A stretch of DNA of 64,000 nucleotides, taken from positions 1 to 64,000 of the forward strand of contig NZ_RBWS01000024.1 in the NCBI RefSeq assembly GCF_003627955.1, given 5' to 3'. The position numbers and the translations under genes were made by a program. Positions 18,632-27,700 of the stretch are shown piece by piece. The DNA comes from Sphingobacterium puteale. GTDB lineage: Bacteria > Bacteroidota > Bacteroidia > Sphingobacteriales > Sphingobacteriaceae. A model generated the notes under the pieces. That model made no database searches. It was not told the origin of the DNA and saw only the letters and a program-made list of their open reading frames with translations. The number at the start of each line of letters is the position of its first letter. Within the stretch, counting starts at the first letter, position 1.

Positions 18632-19534
18632 TTAATTTAAGCGCGGGCGACTGGCAATACCATCAGCAATCACTTTGTGGATCCTTTCCGCTTCTTCGCC
18701 AATTAACGGAAGCCGAGGTGCACGAAGATGCGGAGTACCTATTCCTTCGGCTGTTGCTGCGAGCTTAATATATTGAATAAGTTTGGGGTGAATATCCAGT
18801 TCCAGCAAAGGCATAAACCAACGATAGATTTCCAATGCCTTCTCGTAATCACCATTAACGGCATAATTATACATTGCAACAGTTTCATTTGGAAAAGCAT
18901 CCACCAAACCAAAAACCCATCCGTCAGCACCCACTACTATTGATTCCAAAGAGATTGTATCCACACCACCCAATATTTTAAAGCGGTCGCCAAATTGATT
19001 TTTCATCCGGGTTATATTTGTCAGATCCCGGGTAGATTCTTTTACCGCAGCAATCGTCGGGCAATCTTTCAATTCATCAAACATGGCGGGTGATACAAAT
19101 ACTGCATAATCAACCGGATTATTATAAATTAGTATGGGCAGATCTGTCGCATTCGCTACTGCCTTAAAATAAGTGACAACTTCACGGTCATCAGCCCGAT
19201 AGCGCATAGGTGGCAATAACATTAACCCATCTGCACCTAGTTCTTTTGCTTTAATAGCAAAATTAACCGCATTTTTAGTTGTATTTTCTGTAATATTCAG
19301 TATAACGGGCACCCGGCCTGCAACAACCTGTCTTGCGAAAGTCAATAATTCAAACTTTTCATCCGTATCCAGTACGGCGGCATCGCCCAATGATCCCGCA
19401 ATGATAATACCATGTACCCCCGCTTTGATCTGTGCTTCTGTATTCTTCGCAAACATATCAAAGTCAATCTCACCGTTCTCTTTAAAGGGAGTCAATACTG
19501 CCGGGTATACACCCTTCCAATTTAATTCAGCCAT
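18632..19534 (-). CDS. Delta1-pyrroline-4-hydroxy-2-carboxylate deaminase (DHDPS family)
   Basis: A 300-aa (beta/alpha)8 aldolase-family enzyme of the dihydrodipicolinate synthase superfamily. The Schiff-base lysine is K165 in AAVKESTRD and the conserved tyrosine is Y137 in LIYNNP. The DHDPS motif GTTGE is replaced by GSLGD (47-51), which argues against true dihydrodipicolinate synthase. In hydroxyproline operons this family member removes water and ammonia from pyrroline-4-hydroxy-2-carboxylate to give alpha-ketoglutarate semialdehyde; the adjacent epimerase, oxidase and semialdehyde dehydrogenase genes support that assignment. It is the first gene of the leftward run, and its promoter must lie in 19535-19666 or upstream, within the broken regulator region. 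Confidence 0.88.
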   Translation of the reverse strand: MAELNWKGVYPAVLTPFKENGEIDFDMFAKNTEAQIKAGVHGIIIAGSLGDAAVLDTDEKFELLTFARQVVAGRVPVILNITENTTKNAVNFAIKAKELGADGLMLLPPMRYRADDREVVTYFKAVANATDLPILIYNNPVDYAVFVSPAMFDELKDCPTIAAVKESTRDLTNITRMKNQFGDRFKILGGVDTISLESIVVGADGWVFGLVDAFPNETVAMYNYAVNGDYEKALEIYRWFMPLLELDIHPKLIQYIKLAATAEGIGTPHLRAPRLPLIGEEAERIHKVIADGIASRPRLN

Positions 19535-20036
19535 AGTTGGTCTTTAATTATGTAATTTAAATTTTTCTTGTTCAAAGAAAGCAACTATAAAAACACCAAA
19601 CTAACCGGCTTTTAATCATTACTTACAGGATATTGACATTTAATAATCTATTCGTAAAAAAGGTTTCTATAATAGCTGTCCTGTTCCCTCCTTGATCCAG
19701 ATTAACTGATACTCCTCATGACGGTGCAAATAAAGATAAAAACTTATCCAACACATCCTTCTGAATAAAAACAGTCCTATCTTTGGGAATAGGAACTTGG
19801 TCTTGAATTGGTTTCATAAATTAGAATCGTTTAAGGTTAAAATGATTTTTTAATAAACGTCAATTATACACTAAATTTAGTATTTAGTAGTTTACAAAAC
19901 AACTCGTCCGGTAGAAATATCAAAAACGTAATGTATTAGGTTAAAATCTGGCAATTAAAAAAGATCCTAATCGATCAACTTTGTACTAGTTCACGCTCTG
20001 ATCCGTAAAGAATAATAAATTTATAAACCTAACAAA
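19535..20036. other. 502-bp divergent intergenic region holding a regulator relic and promoters
   Basis: This gap separates the leftward hydroxyproline run from the rightward DUF5695-like gene. Positions 19667-19817 hold an AraC-type regulator relic. The rest is AT-rich and should contain both divergent promoters. TTAGTTTG on the minus strand near 19600 and CAACTTTG near 19975-19985 on the plus strand resemble the TAnnTTTG -7 box but each has a mismatch, so I do not call them. Confidence 0.5.
19667..19817 (-). pseudogene. N-terminal relic of an AraC family transcriptional regulator
   Basis: From ATG 19817 the minus strand reads MKPIQDQVPIPKDRTVFIQK and continues VLDKFLSLFAPS to a TGA at 19716. 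Moving one base in the T-rich stretch restores FYLYLHRHEEYQLIWIKEG and TGQLL, ending at a TAG at 19667. The order MKPIQ..PIPKD.. then HRHEEYQL.WI..G is the cupin-like N-terminus of AraC regulators common in Sphingobacteriaceae. One frameshift is needed and the rest of the protein, including the helix-turn-helix, is gone. This was probably the local regulator of the divergent loci. Confidence 0.65.
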
Positions 20037-22763
20037 ATGAATCTAAAGAATAATTACTATATCCTCATTACCTTACTCTATATCCTACCGACCAATTCCG
20101 CATTTAGCCAACAGGAGGAGCATCCCGTATGGAAAGCTACTAAAAGCCAACCTGCAACTTTGGGTATCGATCAAGGATCTAAAAGCTTTGCTTTAGCGCA
20201 GCTCAAAATAAAGGTGCTCAATCACTCACAGACTTTATCAGCTTTTCAACAGGTACATGGTGATGCTGCTTTCGACTATACGCCTGTGGAAATGTTAGCG
20301 AAGCGGGACCGCAACAATTTCTTTCATATCGGCGACATAAACGTCAGTCTTAAACGTCAGGGAGAAACGCATTGGTCGTATTATTCTTCAGCCAAAGACC
20401 GCAAGAGGGTAATCGAATTACCCCCTTCCAAAACGATCTTAGCTGCCGCTGACATCACTCCGACATTAGGCGACATTCCCCTAAAAGTCAAGCGCAGCTG
20501 GGAGAATGTGGGGGGCGATCTGATCTTAAAATTTCAGCTAACAAATCCTACCGGTCAGGCTATTGAAATCGGATCATTGGGAATACCCCTTCCATTCAAC
20601 AACAATATGGATTGGAAAAACCTGAATCAAGCACATGCACAAAATGTATTCTTCGATCCCTATATCGGCAAAGATGCAGGTTATCTCCAAGTGAACCATC
20701 TGCATGGAAATGGCCCGAGCTTATTGGTGCTCCCTTACGGCAATGCCGGATTTGAAGCTTACAGCCCCTTACTTGATGACCCTACGCCCAGAAGTATTAC
20801 GTTCGAAGGTTTCCATGAGTGGATGATCCACAGTAAAGCACTTGCCGAAACAGCATGGAAAGGCGTAGAACAATGGAACACACCAACTTCAACCCTATTA
20901 AAACCCAATGAATCAAAAACATTTGCCCTCAAGTTTGTACTAGCTCCAAGTATCAAAGAAATTGAAAATACACTGCTAAAAAATAACAGACCTGTGGCCA
21001 TCGGAGCTCCCGGCTATGTCGTTCCATTAGATAATCCTGTCAAATTGTTTATCAAGCATAACAGAGCCATTAAAAACATTGCTGTCTATCCGGAGGGCGC
21101 TCTAAGCATTCGCAAGCTAAAAGACACACCACAGCAATGGCATCACTATGAGGTCAAAGGTCAACAATGGGGACGTGCACGCCTGACCATTACCTATCAG
21201 GATGGCACCGAACAAACTATTCAATATAAAGTCATTAAGTCCGAAAAAGATGTCGTCAATGATCTTGGCAATTTCTTAACGACCACCCAGTGGTACGAAA
21301 ATGACAAAGACCTTTTTGGACGGTCACCATCTGTTATCACCTATGATTACGAAGAAAAAAAACTCGTTACCCAAGAACAGCGCGCCTGGTATGCCGGTCT
21401 GAGCGATGAAGCCGGAGCAGCAAGTTGGCTGGCAGCTATCATGAAACAGGTCTTGCAACCCAATCCTGCTGAGATCAGCAAATTAAAACGTTTTGTCAAT
21501 GAAACGATGTATGGTCATATCCAGCACAGGGAAGGCAGTCAAAAATATGGGGTGGTCAAGAGCTTGTTTTACTACGAACCGGATACTATGCCAGCAGGCA
21601 CTTACCGAACAGATATCAACTGGAAGACCTGGTCGGCATGGCCTAAAAAAGAAGCTGATAACATCGGACGCTCCTACAACTATCCCCATGTTGCGGCGGC
21701 ACATTGGGTCATGTATCGACTCGCTCGCAATTACCGCAATCTGGTACAAGAAGAAAGCTGGGATACCTATTTAGACCGTGCTTTTCAAACTAGTATGGCC
21801 ATGATTGAAAAAGCGCCTTATTACGCACAGTTCGGACAGATGGAAGGCAGTATATTTTTGCTTGTCCTCCAGGATCTGCGTCGTGAAGGTTTCACAGATC
21901 AAGCTAATCAATTGGAAGATGTGATGCGCAAACGTGCCGAACACTGGAAAAGCCTTGCTTATCCTTTCGGCAGTGAAATGCCCTGGGATTCAACCGGACA
22001 GGAAGAAGTCTATTTATGGTCCCGATACTTTGGTTTCGACGACAAAACCCGGGTTACCTTAAATGCGATCTTAGCCTATATGCCTACCGTGCCACATTGG
22101 GGATACAACGGTAGTGCCCGTCGTTACTGGGATTTTGTCTATGGTGGGAAATTATCCCGGATCGAGCGTCAGCTACATCATTATGGTTCGGCTTTAAATG
22201 CAATCCCTGTATTGACCGAGTACCGTGACCATCCGGATGATTTCTATCTTCTTCGCGTGGGGCATGCCGGTATGATGGGCGCACTGGCCAATGTCACTGC
22301 AGATGGCTTTGGTCCCGCAGCATTCCACTCCTATCCTTCGACATTGGCTAACGATGGTATTTCGGGCGATTACGGCACTGGGTTTTATGGCTATGCTGTC
22401 AATTCAGGCACCTATATCATAGAACATCCAGAATTTGGCTGGCTGGCATTTAGTGGCAATCTTAAAGAAGATAAAGATCACATCGAAGTAGCCATAAAAA
22501 CAGCTTCCAAAAGCCGCATTTTCTTAGCAAAAGAAAATCTGTGGTTGACCACTGATGCCGGAGAAATCGAAACACTAACATACAATAAAAAAGATAAAAG
22601 TGTGATCTTGAAACTTAATCAATCAGCTCTGGTGCCACATGTATTGCTGAATATCAATCCAGCGAGTGGCTATGAAATTGAAGGTCCCCAAAAGAAGGAT
22701 AAATTCAATCAATATGAATTGTCCCCTTCTACTAGCACGCTAATCCTTAGAAAAACAAAATGA
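20037..22763 (+). CDS. Large secreted DUF5695-like protein, possible carbohydrate-active enzyme
   Basis: A 908-aa protein with a signal peptide (cleavage near NSAFSQ). I recognise it, with moderate certainty, as a DUF5695-type protein. The N-terminal ~330 residues are beta-rich (LPFNNNMDWKN, NHLHGNGPSLLVLPYG). A helical barrel-like middle (~430-760) is rich in Trp/Tyr and acidic motifs (GLSDEAGAASWLAA, FGSEMPWDSTGQEEVYLWSRYFG, MPTVPHWGYNGSARRYWDF), and a beta-sandwich closes the protein. That architecture (beta domain, alpha/alpha toroid, beta domain) is shared with several glycoside hydrolase and polysaccharide lyase families, but I know of no proven activity. It is divergent from the hydroxyproline/arabinosidase run and shares its intergenic region, so it may act on the same substrate. 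Confidence 0.6.
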   Translation: MNLKNNYYILITLLYILPTNSAFSQQEEHPVWKATKSQPATLGIDQGSKSFALAQLKIKVLNHSQTLSAFQQVHGDAAFDYTPVEMLAKRDRNNFFHIGDINVSLKRQGETHWSYYSSAKDRKRVIELPPSKTILAAADITPTLGDIPLKVKRSWENVGGDLILKFQLTNPTGQAIEIGSLGIPLPFNNNMDWKNLNQAHAQNVFFDPYIGKDAGYLQVNHLHGNGPSLLVLPYGNAGFEAYSPLLDDPTPRSITFEGFHEWMIHSKALAETAWKGVEQWNTPTSTLLKPNESKTFALKFVLAPSIKEIENTLLKNNRPVAIGAPGYVVPLDNPVKLFIKHNRAIKNIAVYPEGALSIRKLKDTPQQWHHYEVKGQQWGRARLTITYQDGTEQTIQYKVIKSEKDVVNDLGNFLTTTQWYENDKDLFGRSPSVITYDYEEKKLVTQEQRAWYAGLSDEAGAASWLAAIMKQVLQPNPAEISKLKRFVNETMYGHIQHREGSQKYGVVKSLFYYEPDTMPAGTYRTDINWKTWSAWPKKEADNIGRSYNYPHVAAAHWVMYRLARNYRNLVQEESWDTYLDRAFQTSMAMIEKAPYYAQFGQMEGSIFLLVLQDLRREGFTDQANQLEDVMRKRAEHWKSLAYPFGSEMPWDSTGQEEVYLWSRYFGFDDKTRVTLNAILAYMPTVPHWGYNGSARRYWDFVYGGKLSRIERQLHHYGSALNAIPVLTEYRDHPDDFYLLRVGHAGMMGALANVTADGFGPAAFHSYPSTLANDGISGDYGTGFYGYAVNSGTYIIEHPEFGWLAFSGNLKEDKDHIEVAIKTASKSRIFLAKENLWLTTDAGEIETLTYNKKDKSVILKLNQSALVPHVLLNINPASGYEIEGPQKKDKFNQYELSPSTSTLILRKTK

Positions 22764-22774
22764 TACTCGCTTAC

Positions 22775-22805
22775 GGTCTCATCCCTCCTGTAGGCGGATG
22801 AGACC
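22775..22805 (+). terminator. Hairpin after the DUF5695-like gene, probable 3' end
   Basis: A perfect 10-bp stem, GGTCTCATCC / GGATGAGACC, has an 11-nt loop and starts 12 bp after the stop codon. No U-run follows, so it may be an RNA 3'-end or stabilising structure rather than a classical intrinsic terminator. Confidence 0.5.
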
Positions 22806-22884
22806 ATCACCGTATTGGGTCCATAATAAGGCAAAAATGAAGTAAAAACGAAATCGGATGATAGGCTATAGAACTTTCGTTTTT

Positions 22885-22892
22885 TATTTTTG
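22885..22892 (+). promoter_or_regulatory. Possible -7 box upstream of the first ECF sigma gene
   Basis: TATTTTTG matches the Bacteroidota -7 consensus TAnnTTTG, 51 bp before the GTG start. No -33 TTTG at proper spacing is evident and the region is T-rich, so the match may be chance. Confidence 0.25.
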
Positions 22893-22943
22893 AAAACAAT
22901 GTCCTAAATTAGCTCTACAAACTAGTATCAACTCAACAACCCG

Positions 22944-23507
22944 GTGCAGTACGATTACCACAATTTAAAAGAAGATACGCTCTTCCAACTTGTAAAGGCC
23001 AACGATGAGTTAGCCTACAGGGAATTGTTCGATCGTTATAAAGAACTCCTGTTTCGCCATGCTTACCGAATGACCCAAGACAGCGAGCTAAGCCAGGATA
23101 TCGTTCAGGATGTTTTTCTCGTCCTCTGGAATAAAAGAGCAACTATAGAAATCAGCCAATCACTCGAACCATATTTGATCAAATCTATCCGCAATAAAAT
23201 ACTGGACTATTTTAGCCATCAGGAGGTGGTAGAAAAATATCGGGTGGATATCTTATCTTTTGTCGAGGAGGGTATCAGTTATACGGACGACTTCCTGCTG
23301 GAAAAAGAACTTGCTGCGATGATCGAACACGAAAAGAGCAAACTGTCACCCCGTACCAGGGAAGTTTATGAACTCAATCGCGAGCAGGGCCATAGTTATA
23401 AAGAAATTAGTGCGCTATTATCCACCTCCGAAAAAACAATTAAAAAACAGGTTCATAACGCCCTACGCATATTGCGGACAAAATTTGGTTCCTTCTTTTT
23501 TTTCTGA
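22944..23507 (+). CDS. ECF RNA polymerase sigma factor (SusC-linked type)
   Basis: A 187-aa sigma-70 family ECF factor. Region 2 (~20-85) has AYRELFDRYKELLFRHAYRM and DIVQDVFLVLWNKR. Region 4 (~130-180) has LSPRTREVYELNREQGHSY then KEISALLSTSEKTIKKQVHNA. The only in-frame start after the upstream stop (22923) is GTG 22944. The C-terminus is FGSFFFF, encoded by a T8 tract. It is followed by fecR-like, susC and susD genes, so it should direct transcription of that transport unit when released by the anti-sigma factor. The family usually ends near here, so the protein looks full length. Confidence 0.92.
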   Translation: MQYDYHNLKEDTLFQLVKANDELAYRELFDRYKELLFRHAYRMTQDSELSQDIVQDVFLVLWNKRATIEISQSLEPYLIKSIRNKILDYFSHQEVVEKYRVDILSFVEEGISYTDDFLLEKELAAMIEHEKSKLSPRTREVYELNREQGHSYKEISALLSTSEKTIKKQVHNALRILRTKFGSFFFF

Positions 23508-23596
23508 TTATTTTTTTTTATTTTTTTTATACTCCCTTTTCCCTGTTCGACCGTCATTACTATTAGATAGCCTTCTTATGGCTATCGGCCTAAAGA

Positions 23597-24703
23597 ATGG
23601 AGAAAGAAACAATACAGGAACTATTCCGAAAATATAAAGCGGGAACCGCATCGCCTGAAGAACTGCGGATCATTCATAGCTTCTATCTGCACAAAGCAAA
23701 GCGTACGTCCACGGAGCTGGAAGATCAGTTTATCCAGGAGCAGCTTGATGCGATGGACAGGAATTTATTTCCACAAAAAACAAAACGTATTGCAGTATGG
23801 AAATATGCAGCAGCAGCAGTCCTCACACTCAGCTCAGCATTTGGACTATACCAGTATACGCAGCAGCAACTTACCGAAAAAGAACCCCAACAGGCTACTG
23901 AACAGTTTGCCGCCATAAAACCGGGACATGACCAGGCAACACTTCGCCTGCCCAATGGCGAAGTCATCGCATTAGGTCAACAGGACAAACTGATCAATAA
24001 GAATGGCGTCGTGCAGCTGAATACAGGCAATATAGATCTCGGCACAGCGGTGGGCAATCGAATGATCACGTTGGAAACACCCCGTGGTGGACAATTTCAG
24101 GTTCAGCTCGAAGATGGCACCAAAGTCTGGCTCAATGCCGGATCAACCATCAGTTACCCCGCTAAATTTGTTACTAATGAACGATCTGTCATTTTAAAAG
24201 GTGAAGCTTATTTTGAAGTTGCACACAATGCGAAAAAACCATTTAAAGTGACCGTTGGAAACGATGAAATTCAAGTACTAGGTACAGGATTTAATATCCA
24301 GAGTTACGATGACAACCTGACTCCGATCACCACATTGGTCCATGGAAAGGTAAAAGTCACCCGTAATAATAAAGCACAGCAAACACTGATCTTACAGCCT
24401 GGACAACAAACTTTAGCACAGGCAAATCTACAAAAGGCAAATACGGATATAAGCGGTATTACTGCCTGGAAAAATGGACTTTTCAGCTTCAAACGGAGCT
24501 CGATAAAAAATATTGTCCGTGAATTGGAACGCTGGTATAATATTGATTTTGTCGTTGACCAAGCCGCAGCCGAAAATCGCCTGATCACAGGAGAAATCCC
24601 TAGAAACGTAAATCTTGACGATGTCATGCAGATCCTTTCTTATTTTGACATCCAAGGCCACATGAAAAACAATAAAGTGTATTTAACCCTCAAAAAACAA
24701 TAG
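23597..24703 (+). CDS. FecR family anti-sigma factor
   Basis: A 368-aa inner-membrane protein. The N-terminal ~55 residues are the cytoplasmic sigma-binding part, a single membrane span lies near 57-76 (WKYAAAAVLTLSSAFGLYQY), and the periplasmic FecR domain is at ~155-260 (TPRGGQFQVQLEDGTKVWLN, GEAYFEVAHN). The C-terminal DUF4974 domain (~290-360, FSFKRSSIKNIVRELERWY) is followed by SYFDIQGHMKNNKVYLTL. It should hold the preceding sigma factor inactive until the STN domain of the downstream SusC signals substrate binding. It lies between the sigma and susC genes, 89 bp and 30 bp away respectively. Confidence 0.93.
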   Translation: MEKETIQELFRKYKAGTASPEELRIIHSFYLHKAKRTSTELEDQFIQEQLDAMDRNLFPQKTKRIAVWKYAAAAVLTLSSAFGLYQYTQQQLTEKEPQQATEQFAAIKPGHDQATLRLPNGEVIALGQQDKLINKNGVVQLNTGNIDLGTAVGNRMITLETPRGGQFQVQLEDGTKVWLNAGSTISYPAKFVTNERSVILKGEAYFEVAHNAKKPFKVTVGNDEIQVLGTGFNIQSYDDNLTPITTLVHGKVKVTRNNKAQQTLILQPGQQTLAQANLQKANTDISGITAWKNGLFSFKRSSIKNIVRELERWYNIDFVVDQAAAENRLITGEIPRNVNLDDVMQILSYFDIQGHMKNNKVYLTLKKQ

Positions 24704-24733
24704 CATAAACAGATAACTTAACCCAACACCTAT

Positions 24734-27700
24734 ATGAAACAAACCTATTCGTCCAGGCTCAACAAAAAAGCCAGGGCCGTGCTGCTCTATGGCTTTTCGG
24801 TACTGTGCAGTTCCTACAGTTTTGGCCAGATTAACATCCAGGCCAATAACGAATCAGCACTCGCAGTCATGAAACAGATTGAAAAACAATCGGCCTATCA
24901 TTTTGTCTATGACGAGACACAGTTAACGATTCCAAAAGTTAAACTGCGCCTCAACGATGTCTCGCTCAAGGAGGCTCTGGATGCGACATTTACAGCCAAC
25001 AACATCCAGTACAAGATTGTCAAAAACACCATTTTATTAAAAAATGCACCTACCGGAAGGTCCACTTCCACAGCGCCCTCAGTACCCAGCCAACAGTACA
25101 CATTGCACGGCAAAATTTCCAATGCTGAGGGTACAGTATTAAGTGGTGCTACCGTCACGATCAAGAACACAACGATCTCCACAAAGTCTGATCAAAACGG
25201 ACAGTTTGAATTGACCTCTCCTACTCGTAGCGCCATACTGAGCGTTTCCTACTTAGGTTATGAGCCTCTAGAAATTAATGCCAATGAAGAATCTGCTACG
25301 ATCGTACTCAAGCCAAGCAATACCAGTCTTTCGGAAGTTGATGTGACCATCAATACAGGCTATCAGACCATTGCCAAAGAACGTGCTACAGGAGCATTTT
25401 CGAGTCTACCGAAAAATAGCCTGCAGCAGCAGCGGCTTAACAACCTGGAAAGCTTGCTGGAAGGCCGCATTGCGGGTTACCACGACGGCCTACTTCGCGG
25501 AACAACTTCTATGAGAGGAGCTACATCTCCCTTGTACGTGATCGATGGTTTCCCGGTAGATAATTCTACAATGGATGTCAATGGCCGTATAGTCGAGAAT
25601 CTTCCGGATCTCAATCTGGAAGATATCGCGTCCATTACTGTCTTAAAAGATGCGGCCGCAGCCTCCATTTATGGTGCCCGGGCAGCCAATGGGGTTGTGG
25701 TTATTGTCACCAAAAAAGGAAAAAGTAAAGGAACCGAAATCAATGTTTCGGCCACACTAACGCATACCCCCTATTATTTTAACACCGATCGTCTGGCATC
25801 ATCCGCAGACATGATCGGCATTGAGCGGGAATGGGCGGAGAAAAATCCTATTTTAAAAACAATGACAGCCGAGCAGGCAAAAAAAACGTTAAACGATATG
25901 TCTTACCAGAGTCTTGGTATCCGCACCATCCTTAAAAAATATGCTGGTGAGATCAATGAATCCGAAATGAATGCTGAGCTGGACCGTCTCTCCCGACAAG
26001 GCTATCGTTATTATGACGATGTCGCGAAATATGCCAAACGGAATCCTTTTTCACAACAGTACAACCTGAACCTTTCCAACGCTACGGAAAAAAGTAAATT
26101 CTACTTTTCGACGACCTATAAAAAGGATCTGCTGGAAGACCGCTTCAGTAAAAACCAGAATCTGGGCATCAATCTCCGGAATATCACCCAGATCAACAAA
26201 TGGCTGGAAGTCGAGATGAGTACTTTTCTCAACTATATGGATAATGACAAGCAAACCTATGATATACTGAAACCGGGCATTTCTTTTCTGCCTTACAATA
26301 AGTTAAAAAATGACGACGGTAGTAATTATACGGCTCACATGGCCGATTATATGAGCCTGGACAAAATTAACAGTATCAAACAGTACGGTCTAAATACGCT
26401 GGACATCACGCCATTGGACGAGCTAAAAAACAATATTGAACAGTCCAGTGGCTTCTCCAACCGAAGTTTCCTCAAATTGAATGCAAAGATTGCAGACTGG
26501 CTCAGCTATTCGGCCTCTTTTCAATATGAAATCAGCAATAAAAAAGTCGAACTTCTCTACGGGAAAAACTCCTATTATACACGATCACGTGTCAATCAAT
26601 TCGCGTTAATTGCGGATGGAAAAGCGACACTAATGATGCCCAATGGCAATATTTATAAAACAACAGATCTCAAGAATAATGCATTCAATTTCAGGCAACA
26701 GATCAATATTGACAAGGACTTCGGCGAAAAACACAGCCTGAATGCCATATTGGGAAGCGAGCTCAGGAACAACAGGATGCGTTCGCAGATTCAAAATCTC
26801 TACAATTTCGATCCCGATGCGCTTACCTACACCATGCTGGACCCGGCTATAGGTAAGGTGGGTTCTTTCAATCAGCTCAATGACAATGCCAGTCAATACG
26901 AATTCACCAATCGTTTTGTTTCCTTTTATGGGAATGTCGGCTATGCCTATTCGAAAAAATATCTTCTCACAGGAAGTCTGCGCTGGGACCGGTCAAACCT
27001 ATGGGGAACAAGCTCAAAATATCAGGACAAACCGATCTGGTCGATAGGTGCGGGATGGAACCTGCATGAGGAAAATTTCGTGCAGCTGGACTGGTTAAAT
27101 CAGCTTAAGCTACGCACTTCGTACGGTATCGGTGGGAATATACTGCAGAATATCGCTCCTTTTATGACAGCGTATTACAATACCAATTCTCACGTCGGGG
27201 GAACACAAGGTACGGTATCGGACCGCCCCAATCCGTCGCTTTCGTGGGAAAAGACGACCACCACGAATATTGGATTGGATTTCGGTTTGTTCAGAAACCG
27301 TATTTCGGGAAGCTTGGATTACTATAGAAAACAGGGGAAAGACCTCTTCGCTTCCACGATGGGGGTACCCGTCGAAGGCTTTGGCTATTCCACCTATGTC
27401 ATCAATAATGGTCAGATGACCAATCATGGTCTGGAATTAACGTTGAACGCTAATATCCTCCAGAAAAATGATTTTAGTTGGAACAGCAGTGTCCTATATG
27501 CCTATAACAAAAACAAAGTTACTTATGTCAATGTCAAAGCCCCAGTCTATTTCTTACAATTGGATTACCCCGATGCTTATCCCCGCATAGGAAATCCATA
27601 CCAGGCGATTTACGCCTACAAATGGGCTGGACTCGATCAGCAGGGCATACCACAGGTATATGACGAAAACGGGAACAAAACCACGCAAACGCCGACGACG

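Noticed and set aside
18632..19534. Annotation as dihydrodipicolinate synthase for lysine synthesis
   Set aside because: The GTTGE motif is replaced by GSLGD and the gene sits with three other hydroxyproline pathway genes.
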